The position numbers and the translations under genes were made by a program. Positions 1 to 5,504 of a stretch of 6,685 nucleotides of DNA are shown piece by piece (positions within the stretch are counted from its first letter, which is position 1; each line of letters starts with the position of its first letter). The stretch covers positions 392,284 to 398,968 of the forward strand of contig NZ_ML142853.1 in NCBI RefSeq assembly GCF_004138495.1, written 5' to 3'. Source of the DNA: Phytoactinopolyspora endophytica. Its GTDB lineage: Bacteria; Actinomycetota; Actinomycetes; Jiangellales; Jiangellaceae. Below the pieces are notes generated by a model, which was not told the DNA's origin, did no database searches, and worked only from the letters and a program-made list of their open reading frames with translations.

Positions 1-413
1 GTCCGGTCTCCCAGGCCGAGCAGGTCAAGCAGGTCGCGTGCCCGCGACTCGGCCGCCTTACGGCGCATCCCACCGAGGATCGCGGGCAACGCGATGTTGT
101 CCAGCGCCGAGACGCCCTCGAGCAGGTTGAAGAACTGGAACACGATGCCGACATGGTGCCGCCGGAACTTCGCCAGCCAGTTCTCGTCCCGGTCATCGAC
201 CCGCAGGCCGTCGACGACGACCTCGCCCTCGTCGGCCTGGTCCAGCCCGGCGAAGATGTTCAGCAGCGTCGACTTCCCACAGCCGGACGGACCCATCAGG
301 GCGACGAACTCGCCGTGGGCGACGTTCAGGTCGACGCCGCGCAGCGCGCGTACCGGCGCCAGCTCGGCCTCGAACGTCCGGCGGACGCCACGTGCCTTCA
401 GTGCGGTCATCAT
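1..413 (-). CDS. ABC transporter ATP-binding protein, MacB/LolD type (C-terminus beyond window)
   Basis: This is the ATP-hydrolysing subunit of a membrane ABC transporter, expected to pair with an FtsX/MacB-type permease encoded further left, outside the window. Seen directly: about 137 codons read from an ATG at 413, with a second ATG at 410. A purine-rich Shine-Dalgarno (complement of 421-430, GGAGAGGGGC) sits about 7 nt upstream. The Walker A motif GPSGCGKST lies at residues 41-49 with K47, preceded by the usual 'GEFVALMG' strand. The Q-loop is VFQFFNLLEG with Q93, followed by 'DNIALPAIL', typical of the MacB/LolD/FtsE group of efflux or lipoprotein-release ATPases. The signature LSGGQ, Walker B and H-loop fall past the window edge, so only the first half of the nucleotide-binding domain is present. 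The gene lies 114 nt downstream of the cyclase-regulator on the same strand and could be read through from it. The substrate cannot be inferred. Confidence 0.93.
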   Translation of the reverse strand, partial: MMTALKARGVRRTFEAELAPVRALRGVDLNVAHGEFVALMGPSGCGKSTLLNIFAGLDQADEGEVVVDGLRVDDRDENWLAKFRRHHVGIVFQFFNLLEGVSALDNIALPAILGGMRRKAAESRARDLLDLLGLGDR

Positions 414-485
414 CTCAAATGCCCCTCTCCTGTCAGAGGTCGTGCGGAATGGGAGTCGCCTGACTCGCAGGCCCTCCGCATCCCG

Positions 486-503
486 GCCGGCGTCCCAGCC
501 GGC
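486..503 (-). terminator. Weak GC hairpin between cyclase-regulator and ABC ATPase genes
   Basis: A 6-bp perfect stem GCCGGC/GCCGGC with a 6-nt loop lies about 25 nt past the stop codon of the cyclase-regulator and upstream of the ABC ATPase ribosome binding site. There is no U-tract after it on the minus strand. It is therefore at best a weak or attenuating hairpin, and it may be only a by-product of GC-rich sequence. Confidence 0.2.
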
Positions 504-527
504 GTCGCCCAGTGAGCAATAGATTCA

Positions 528-1871
528 TCAGGACACGCCCAGACGCATGGGTGATGTGATGACACGGCAGGCCGTCACCGGCGCATCGCGTCCTTTGACG
601 TGTACGGAGTCGAGCTGCTCGAAGGCCCAGTCCGGGGCCGAGGCCGCAGTGGCCTCGCTGGCGATCGTCGTCCCTGCCGGCCGGGCCAGGTCCTGCAGCC
701 GCTGCGCCATGTTGACTGTGTCCCCGACCAGCGTGTATTCGAGCCGCTCGTCGCTGCCGAGCAGTGCGGCGGCGACCTCGCCGGTGGACAGACCGATGCC
801 CATACCGAACGGCTCAAGCCCTTCACCCGCCCAGCCGCGATCGACAATGGCCTGCCGGCGGTGCATGTCCAGGGCGGCGACCAGCGCCCGCTCGGCATGA
901 TCCGCCTGCGGGAATGGAGCACCGAACACAGCCATCACAGCGTCCCCCACGTACTGCATGACGGTCCCCTCTTGCTTAAGAATGGCAGAGTTCATGGCTT
1001 TGCGGTGCATATTTAGCTGGCGAGCTAAAACGGACGGATCGGTACGCTCCGCGATCCCGGAGTAGCCGCGGACGTCCGACATCAGCACCGTGACCGTCAG
1101 GCGGTCGGTCCGGGCGACGGCGTCGGGATCGGCGCGCAGCTTGTCGGCGAGCCCGGACGGCAGCAGACGGCTCAGTGTCTCGCCCTGCTCCTCACGGTCG
1201 AGGATGGCCGTGTGCAACTTGCGCAGCCGCGCCAGCGCGTCGCGACGGCCGGAGCTGGCATCTCGGGCCAAGTGGAGGAAGAGCTCCTCGACGGCGTGGT
1301 CGACCACCGCCGGCGTGGTCTCCAGCGCCGCAGCGATCGCCTTCACCGCCTTGCCCTCCGCCACCATCGTCAGCAGCCGTTCCTCCTCGGCGGACAGCCC
1401 GGTGCCGCCCTTCGCCGGCGCCACCAGTGCGGTGACGATCTCCGGGTCGAGCATCGAGCCGCCCGCCGCCACCTCCCGCACCGCCCGCACCAGCCGGTCC
1501 CCGTCCGCCACCCGCTCCTTGAGCAGGTACGCGTACCCGGCGGCCCCTTGCGCGAGCAACGCGACGGCGTACTCCGGGTCGCTGTACTGGGACAGCACGA
1601 CGACGCCCGTTCCCGGCAGCCGCCGTCGCACCTCCTTGGCCGCCTCGATGCCCTCGTCGGCGAAACGGGGCGGCATCCGGATGTCGGTGACCACGACCTG
1701 CGGACGGTGCTCCTCCGCCTGGCTGAGGACACCGTCGTAATCCTCCGCCGTGGCGACGACATCGAGGTCGCCAGAGAGCGAGAGCAGCGCCTGCACACCG
1801 GCCCGGACGATTGCGTTGTCGTCCGCCAGCAGCACGCTGATCACTCCATCGGTCGTGGTCACAGCAGCCAT
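528..1871 (-). CDS. Response regulator with receiver, LuxR-like HTH and class III adenylate/guanylate cyclase domains
   Basis: A cytoplasmic signalling protein of 447 residues from the ATG at 1871. Residues 10-135 form a NarL-type receiver: acidic pair D17/D18, phospho-acceptor D63 in 'VVTDIRMPP', switch residue S94, and K118. Residues 158-222 resemble a LuxR/GerE helix-turn-helix (LSAEEERLLTMVAEG, K177-A-I-A, 'VVDHAVEELF') but are degenerate. A short helical transducer (LLPSGLADKL, 236-245) leads into a class III cyclase catalytic domain at 258-438. Its metal-binding aspartates are D266 (MSDVRGYS) and D310 (YVGDAVMAVFGAP), and its transition-state residues are N387 and R391 (GDTVNMAQR). The lysine usually specifying the purine is Q306, and the partner position is T380. 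The likely reaction is cAMP or cGMP synthesis controlled by phosphorylation. No cognate histidine kinase is in the window. The frame stays open upstream to a TTG at 1994 with another ATG at 1934. I prefer 1871 because the receiver fold begins about 10 residues after it, although no good Shine-Dalgarno is visible there. Confidence 0.92.
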   Translation of the reverse strand: MAAVTTTDGVISVLLADDNAIVRAGVQALLSLSGDLDVVATAEDYDGVLSQAEEHRPQVVVTDIRMPPRFADEGIEAAKEVRRRLPGTGVVVLSQYSDPEYAVALLAQGAAGYAYLLKERVADGDRLVRAVREVAAGGSMLDPEIVTALVAPAKGGTGLSAEEERLLTMVAEGKAVKAIAAALETTPAVVDHAVEELFLHLARDASSGRRDALARLRKLHTAILDREEQGETLSRLLPSGLADKLRADPDAVARTDRLTVTVLMSDVRGYSGIAERTDPSVLARQLNMHRKAMNSAILKQEGTVMQYVGDAVMAVFGAPFPQADHAERALVAALDMHRRQAIVDRGWAGEGLEPFGMGIGLSTGEVAAALLGSDERLEYTLVGDTVNMAQRLQDLARPAGTTIASEATAASAPDWAFEQLDSVHVKGRDAPVTACRVITSPMRLGVS

Positions 1872-1962
1872 CACACCGTGTCCCGGGCTCCGGCACCAGG
1901 GTGTCGGCCACCGACGTCGGCGGGGTGCCAGCATCCCCACGCCGCCGCCGGTCTGCACCCTG

Positions 1963-1994
1963 TCGATACAGCCGACCCTGCCCGTACCGTTCAA
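1963..1994 (-). promoter_or_regulatory. Possible sigma-70-like promoter for the cyclase-regulator
   Basis: On the minus strand a TTGAAC hexamer (complement of 1989-1994) is followed after 18 nt by TGTATC (complement of 1965-1970), about 95 nt upstream of the chosen start. The hexamers match the actinobacterial -35/-10 pattern moderately. It lies in the 207-bp divergent intergenic region. If the upstream TTG start at 1994 were real, this site would be inside the gene. Confidence 0.22.
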
Positions 1995-2066
1995 TGACCG
2001 GCTCGCCCACCAGCGAGATATGCGCAGACGTCGCGGCGCATCACAGCGATCTCACGCGCCGGTGTC

Positions 2067-2076
2067 GGGAGGGAAG
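2067..2076 (+). promoter_or_regulatory. Ribosome binding site of the amidohydrolase gene
   Basis: GGGAGGGAAG lies just before two consecutive ATG codons at 2079 and 2082. Its GGAGG core is 6 and 9 nt away from them respectively, so either ATG can serve. The strong site fixes the start of the gene. Confidence 0.8.
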
Positions 2077-2078
2077 AA

Positions 2079-3302
2079 ATGATGCTCGCGATTCGAGGGA
2101 CGCGCCTGTTCGACGGCGAGCGACCTGCGAAGCTGGCGTCGCCGACCGTCGTGATCGCCGACGGCCGCATCCTCGACGTGCGACCGGGAGACAGCGCGAG
2201 CGCCGTCCTCGCCGACAACACCCCTAGCCGCGCCACCTCCGCCGACCTCGGCGATGTCACCCTGATGCCCGGCCTGGTCGACACGCACGTGCACCTCGGC
2301 TTCGACGCCGGCCCGGACCCGATCGGCCGGCTGGCGAGCGTCAGCGCGGACGAGGCGCTCGACATGATGCGGGCAGCGGCGCGCACCACGCTCGCGGCTG
2401 GCATCACTACGGTCCGTGACCTGGGTGACCGCGACTACCTCGCTCTCCGGCTACGGGACGAGCTGGCACAACGTCCCTCCGAGGGACCGCAGGTCCTCGC
2501 CGCCGGTCCGCCGATCACGACGACGCGCGGCCACTGCGGGGCACTGGGCGGCAAGGCCGACGGTGTCGATGGCATCAAGGCCGCCGTGCGCGAGCATGCC
2601 GAGCGCGGCGTGGACGTTATCAAGGTGATGGCCAGCGGAGGCGTCATGACCGAGGGAACCCGGTCGGAGCTGCCGCAATACGGACTCCACGAACTGCGTG
2701 CAGCCGCGGAGGAGGCGCACCGGCTGGGCCTGCCGATCACCGCGCACGCACACGCGGGTCAGGCGATCGCCGACGTGCTGGCCGCCGGCTTCGACTCGAT
2801 CGAGCACTGCTCGTTCATGACTGCGGACGGCGTTGAACCGCACGCGGAGACCATCGCGGCCATCGCCGCCGCCGGCGTGGCCGTGTCGGCCACGCTCGGT
2901 ATGCTCCCCGATCCCACGCTGCCGCCGGCGATCGCGACACGAATCAACGCGATCATCGATCTGCTCCGCTCGATGACACTCGCCGGCGTCACCATCGTTT
3001 GCGGAAGCGACGCCGGTATCGGGCCGCCGAAGCCGCACGGTGTTCTGCCGCATGCGGTTCGGCAGTTCGTCGACGAGCTCGGCTGGCCGCCGGCCGAGGC
3101 GCTGGGTGCGGTCACCTCCCGAGCGGCCCGAGTGTGCGGGCTCGGCGATCGGAAGGGGCGTATTGCGCCCGGCTTCGATGCCGACATCATCGCGGTCAAC
3201 GGTGATCCGCTACGGGACCCCGCGGCAGTGCTCGACGTCCGTGCCGTCTTCCGGATGGGCCAACGCTGCGAGTCCGTACCCGCACCCGTCACTCCGGCCT
3301 AG
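2079..3302 (+). CDS. Metal-dependent amidohydrolase, imidazolonepropionase/prolidase-like (amidohydrolase superfamily)
   Basis: A cytosolic hydrolase of 407 residues with the full amidohydrolase architecture. A small N-terminal beta domain (1-60) is followed by 'MPGLVDTHVHLG' with the metal ligands H70 and H72 and then a TIM barrel. Candidate later ligands are K182 in 'VIKVMASGG' (possibly carboxylated), H223 in 'ITAHAHAG', H243 in 'SIEHCSF' and D311 in 'CGSDAGIG'. The C-terminal 'GRIAPGFDADIIAVNGDP' strand closes the composite beta domain. The segment 'TTTRGHCGALGG' (147-158) matches the TTxxGH motif of the subgroup that holds Xaa-Pro dipeptidases and other N-acyl or dipeptide hydrolases of unassigned substrate. 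Length and motif order are normal and the gene looks intact. No signal peptide is visible. It is transcribed divergently from the cyclase-regulator and converges on vapC, so there is no operon partner to hint at the substrate. Cyclic imide or amide, dipeptide, or organophosphate-like substrates all remain possible. Confidence 0.92.
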   Translation: MMLAIRGTRLFDGERPAKLASPTVVIADGRILDVRPGDSASAVLADNTPSRATSADLGDVTLMPGLVDTHVHLGFDAGPDPIGRLASVSADEALDMMRAAARTTLAAGITTVRDLGDRDYLALRLRDELAQRPSEGPQVLAAGPPITTTRGHCGALGGKADGVDGIKAAVREHAERGVDVIKVMASGGVMTEGTRSELPQYGLHELRAAAEEAHRLGLPITAHAHAGQAIADVLAAGFDSIEHCSFMTADGVEPHAETIAAIAAAGVAVSATLGMLPDPTLPPAIATRINAIIDLLRSMTLAGVTIVCGSDAGIGPPKPHGVLPHAVRQFVDELGWPPAEALGAVTSRAARVCGLGDRKGRIAPGFDADIIAVNGDPLRDPAAVLDVRAVFRMGQRCESVPAPVTPA

Positions 3303-3455
3303 AGGTCGTGCGATCTAGTGAACCACCAGGTCAACAACGTGCAAAACGGTACCCTACTCGTCAGCATCGCGGGCACCGACACCCAATTTTCGTTCCAGCT
3401 CTCCTTCTACTCACGACGGGCGAGCGTGAAGGTGAGGGTGTCAGCCTCCGTCAAC
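3303..3455. other. Convergent intergenic strip, AT-richer than its neighbours
   Basis: This segment lies between the 3' ends of the amidohydrolase (plus) and vapC (minus). The base composition is visibly lower in GC than the flanking genes. I see no terminator hairpin with a U-run on either strand. A plus-strand frame from a GTG at 3318 reads VNNVQNGTLLVSIAG and then FQLSFYSRRASVKV before continuing antisense through vapC. I do not recognise it. It could be the decayed end of a former gene, but no family can be assigned. Confidence 0.4.
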
Positions 3456-3884
3456 TCAGGCGGCAAGCACGGCGAGGTGACCGGCCGCACCGTAGTCGAG
3501 CAACGCCTGGTCGGCGGTGACCAGCGTGGCGTTGAGCGTGCGGGCGGTGGCCACGATGATGCGGTCGGCGGGGTCCCGGTGGATCTCACCGGGAAGCCTC
3601 GTGCTGGCGACGGCAACCTCCGGGGCCAGCGGAACGACGGTCAGACCCGGGTTCGCCGCCACCAGATCGACCCACTCCCCTACGTCACGAGTGAGCTGCA
3701 GACGCTCCTTGGCCACCAACATGGCGATCTCCCACAGCGAGATCGCGCTCACATTCGCTCCCGCCTCGTACGACGCGTTCTCGATCGCTTGGCGTAGCTC
3801 CGGCGAGAGCCGGCCGTCGCCCGCCATCAACCAGACCAGCACATGCGTGTCCAGGACGACGCCGGCACTTGCCGTGGATGTCAC
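3456..3884 (-). CDS. vapC: Type II toxin VapC, PIN-domain ribonuclease
   Basis: The toxin of a VapBC-type toxin-antitoxin pair, 142 residues, spanning a whole PIN domain. VapC proteins are Mg2+-dependent endoribonucleases that cut tRNA or other RNA when freed from the antitoxin. The acidic active-site set is all visible: D12 in 'VVLDTHVLVW', E52 in 'SLWEIAML', D104 and D107 in 'HRDPADRIIVATA', and D125 in 'LVTADQ'. The pattern LDTHxLxW ... SxWEIA ... DPxDRxIxATA is that of the Sll0205-like PIN subgroup. I place the start at the GTG at 3884, which overlaps the antitoxin stop by 4 nt (GTGA) and implies translational coupling. A GAGTGGGA sequence about 9 nt upstream can act as ribosome binding site. 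A further GTG at 3899 would add only five residues. No catalytic residue is missing, so the toxin is probably active. Confidence 0.95.
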   Translation of the reverse strand: MTSTASAGVVLDTHVLVWLMAGDGRLSPELRQAIENASYEAGANVSAISLWEIAMLVAKERLQLTRDVGEWVDLVAANPGLTVVPLAPEVAVASTRLPGEIHRDPADRIIVATARTLNATLVTADQALLDYGAAGHLAVLAA

Positions 3885-4168
3885 CGCAGCGCGTCCCACT
3901 CATCGTCGACCGGGCTGATGAGGTCGTCGTACCGCCCGACCGTGCCGGCCAACGCGCCGAACAGCGGCGCGGGCTGCTCCACGGGCACCAGCCGAGCGAC
4001 CGGCTTTCCACGCTTGGTGATGGTCACGGGTACGCGCGTCTCCGCCACCTCGTCCAGCACCTTCAGGCACACAGCCTTGAACCGGCCGGCCGGCATACTG
4101 GAGTGTTCCACGTCGGTGATCGCCATATGACCATGGTCACGCACCATGGTCATATCTGCAAGCGCCAC
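3881..4168 (-). CDS. Type II antitoxin, Phd/YefM family, partner of VapC
   Basis: A 95-residue antitoxin that should bind DNA through its N-terminal half and wrap VapC with its C-terminal half. Visible: the Phd/YefM core 'MPAGRFKAVCLKVLDEV' (25-41) followed by 'VPVTITKRGKPVARLVPVE' (46-64), the most recognisable block of the family. The acidic tail 'APLFGALAGTVGRYDDLISPVDDEWDALR' is the usual toxin-binding extension of Phd antitoxins paired with PIN toxins. The start is a GTG with a near-perfect GGAGGG site 5 nt upstream. In-frame ATGs follow at residues 6, 8, 15 and 25, and starts at 15 or 25 would give a more typical N-terminus. The extra N-terminal codons encode a perfect DNA inverted repeat that may be the operator. 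The gene is the first of a two-gene operon with vapC and lies just downstream of repeat copy A. Confidence 0.92.
   Translation of the reverse strand: MALADMTMVRDHGHMAITDVEHSSMPAGRFKAVCLKVLDEVAETRVPVTITKRGKPVARLVPVEQPAPLFGALAGTVGRYDDLISPVDDEWDALR
4125..4155. promoter_or_regulatory. Perfect 13-bp inverted repeat, candidate antitoxin operator
   Basis: The arms are ATATGACCATGGT at 4125-4137 and ACCATGGTCATAT at 4143-4155, separated by a 5-bp spacer CACGC. Each arm also contains the self-complementary CCATGG. Phd/YefM antitoxins autoregulate by binding palindromes near their own start, so this is the natural operator candidate. With the GTG start it lies inside the first codons of the antitoxin gene and would also form a strong mRNA hairpin. 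With the ATG at 4126 it would directly overlap the start codon. Confidence 0.65.
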
Positions 4169-4173
4169 TTTTA

Positions 4174-4179
4174 CCCTCC
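4174..4179 (-). promoter_or_regulatory. Ribosome binding site of the antitoxin gene
   Basis: On the minus strand GGAGGG is followed by TAAAA and then the GTG at 4168. This is the only good Shine-Dalgarno near any of the candidate starts, so it favours the GTG start although later ATGs give a more usual protein N-terminus. Confidence 0.7.
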
Positions 4180-4188
4180 GGAGAAGAA

Positions 4189-4257
4189 GGTTCCTGGCCT
4201 CCTGTAACGCTTACGCGGGGTTCTGGCGCGCCCTATCCGTTACACAAGGCCAGGAAC
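4189..4257. repeat. Palindromic repeat element, copy A (69 bp)
   Basis: An imperfect palindrome. The left arm is GGTTCCTGGCC-TCC-TGTAACG and the right arm CGTTACA-CAA-GGCCAGGAAC. They pair over about 20 positions with a conserved two-base mismatch, around a 27-28 nt loop containing GGCGCGCC. The first 31 bp and last 21 bp are identical to copy B at 5362-5428, while the loop differs and is 2 bp longer. It lies 26 bp beyond the stop codon of the AbiEi-type gene and 9 bp upstream of the antitoxin ribosome binding site, so it fills the whole expected promoter/leader of the toxin-antitoxin operon. There is no U-run, so it does not look like an ordinary terminator. Confidence 0.93.
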
Positions 4258-4283
4258 ATTGAGCAGCCCACTCGATCGGGGCA

Positions 4284-5300
4284 CTATGCCGCTTGCCGGT
4301 ACGTTCGAGTCTCGCGGTACCAAGAGCAGCCCTGTGGACGTGGCGTACGTTCCGCGATGACCGCCCTGAACCGTTCGGCCAGTTGCCGGCGATGGTGTCT
4401 GGCGTTCGACCATCCGTATCGGGAGATCTCAAAGCCGCGTTCACGCAGTTCCCATTCCCGTTCGCGTTGCTGGCGGACAACAGCCGCCGCGTCGAGCCGT
4501 TCGTTGTACTTGATATCGCCGTCACCTTCGAAGATCAACCAGAGGTCGTCCAGCAGGTGATCCGGGCGGTACCGGATCGGCCCAAGTTCGATCCAGGCAT
4601 TGGAGATGGGAACGGGCAGGTCGTACTCGATGAAAGTGAGCCGTCCGAGCGTCTCCAGTGCGGACTCCGCGTACGCGTCGGCGTGCTCAACGACCCACCT
4701 CGCTTCTGGGACGCCCGGCCAGAAGCGCTGCACGTTCAGCACATCGCGTAGCTCCTCGACCGTAGTCCCGGCCGCAAGTGCCGCGTCGGCGAGAACCAGA
4801 GCATCGTCCCTGGCTCCAGTCCGTGCGATGTCGGCAACAACGCGGGAATCGGTCAGGATCGGGCAGCCGTTGACGACCGTGCGGTGCTCCGGCGGCAATG
4901 CGACCTCTCGGACCTCGCCAAATGCCGAATTCGTGTCCGCTCCCGAGCCCAACGGCATGACGACGATGGGCTTCTGAGGAGGCGGATCGATGGCAGGCAG
5001 CCCTCGAATTGCCACGGCCGACCACCCCGCGGCATGCGCGCTCGGGCCGCAAGCCCAGGTGAACGCCCGTGAGCGCAGTGCGAAGGCCTCCCACGGCAAC
5101 GCATCGTCGTAGCTCTCGCGGCTCGCATAGACGCCCCTGGCTAGGCGAACCAGAAGTCCGGCTCGCACGAGCCGACTTATCCGCGGGCGCGTGATGCCGG
5201 CACAGCGCACACGTTCAACCGTCAGCAAACCGTCGCCAAGGACAAGTTGGTCTTCGACGTCGCCTGGGAGACAGCTGAGGCGTGCGGACATGTCGCCCAT
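4284..5300 (-). CDS. AbiEi-type antitoxin-domain protein with PD-(D/E)xK/DUF559-like C-terminus
   Basis: A 338-residue protein. Residues 14-60 are an AbiEi-type winged-helix region (DQLVLGDGLLTVERVRCAGI, then 'RPRISRLVRAGLLVRLARGVYA'), the N-terminal domain of type IV antitoxins that bind DNA and repress. A middle region (70-220) contains 'VVNGCPILTDSRVVADIAR', also typical of these proteins. The C-terminus resembles the DUF559/Vsr-like PD-(D/E)xK fold: 'YRPDHLLDD' with D247, then 'LIFEGDGDIKY' with E258, D260 and K264, and later 'REREWELRERGFEISRYGW', the conserved helix-strand of that family. In AbiE systems AbiEi counters the nucleotidyltransferase toxin AbiEii. None is adjacent here, so this is an orphan that could act as a regulator or nuclease. 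The frame is open upstream to 5453, but the ATG at 5300 (or 5291) suits the domain start. No strong ribosome binding site is seen. GC is lower than in the neighbouring genes, and identical-arm palindromes bracket the gene. Confidence 0.88.
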   Translation of the reverse strand: MGDMSARLSCLPGDVEDQLVLGDGLLTVERVRCAGITRPRISRLVRAGLLVRLARGVYASRESYDDALPWEAFALRSRAFTWACGPSAHAAGWSAVAIRGLPAIDPPPQKPIVVMPLGSGADTNSAFGEVREVALPPEHRTVVNGCPILTDSRVVADIARTGARDDALVLADAALAAGTTVEELRDVLNVQRFWPGVPEARWVVEHADAYAESALETLGRLTFIEYDLPVPISNAWIELGPIRYRPDHLLDDLWLIFEGDGDIKYNERLDAAAVVRQQREREWELRERGFEISRYGWSNARHHRRQLAERFRAVIAERTPRPQGCSWYRETRTYRQAA

Positions 5301-5361
5301 CGTCGGTCGTCGACGCGTCCCCGGGTAGATCCGTGTACCAGGTTGTGGACAACTAACGAGG

Positions 5362-5429
5362 GGTTCCTGGCCTCCTGTAACGCTTACGCGGGATCTTGGC
5401 GTCTTAACCGTTACACAAGGCCAGGAACC
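5362..5429. repeat. Palindromic repeat element, copy B (68 bp)
   Basis: The second copy of the palindrome, in the same orientation as the copy at 4189-4257. Its arms run GGTTCCTGGCC ... GGCCAGGAACC, so the outer stem is one pair longer than in copy A. The loop is about 26 nt and contains an extra inner stem ACGC/GCGT. The C-C/C-A internal mismatch is the same in both copies. The element lies 61 bp upstream of the AbiEi-type start and 54-75 bp upstream of the divergent serine hydrolase start. TTGAG follows shortly after both copies (4260-4264 and 5434-5438), so the homology may extend a little beyond the stem. Confidence 0.93.
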
Positions 5430-5462
5430 CACCTTGAGGATCCGTGGGCTCAACCTCTCCCT

Positions 5463-5484
5463 CGTTTACATCACGTTTGCAGCA
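5463..5484 (+). repeat. Tandem 11-bp direct repeats before the serine hydrolase gene
   Basis: CGTTTACATCA (5463-5473) is followed without gap by CGTTTGCAGCA (5474-5484), with 9 of 11 bases identical. A looser third match, CGTTCGCATTC, starts at 5494. The spacings of 11 and 20 bp place the copies on one face of the helix, as for a regulator half-site array. It may also be chance. Confidence 0.35.
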
Positions 5485-5504
5485 TGATCCGTACGTTCGC
5501 ATTC

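Noticed and set aside
1872..1994. N-terminal extension of the cyclase-regulator from a TTG at 1994 or ATG at 1934.
   Set aside because: The extra residues are low-complexity Arg/Gly/Pro-rich, precede the conserved receiver start by over 40 residues, and have no convincing ribosome binding site.
1192..2010. Long open frames on the other frames and strand across the cyclase-regulator, for example 1192-2010 minus and 1212-1997 plus.
   Set aside because: These are Arg/Gly/Ala-rich shadow frames of a high-GC gene without any domain, overlapping a fully recognisable protein.
435..3312. A 12-bp exact repeat AGAGGTCGTGCG at 435-446 and 3301-3312.
   Set aside because: About one shared 12-mer is expected by chance in a window of this length, and the flanks do not match.
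4189..4257. Copy A as a rho-independent terminator of the AbiEi-type gene.
   Set aside because: The stem is interrupted, the loop is long (27-28 nt), and no U-run follows on either strand.
5344..5352. TGTGGACAA, the complement of TTGTCCACA, which matches the actinobacterial DnaA-box consensus, within a GTTGT-GG-ACAAC mini-palindrome.
   Set aside because: It is a single box with no cluster, no AT-rich unwinding region and no dnaA/dnaN or replication gene nearby, so not an origin. It may belong to the AbiEi-type gene promoter region or be chance.
4189..5429. Reading the paired palindromes as integron attC sites flanking a gene cassette.
   Set aside because: The core RYYYAAC/GTTRRRY arrangement at the outer ends is absent, the longest GC-rich stem is on the outside, and no integrase is present.
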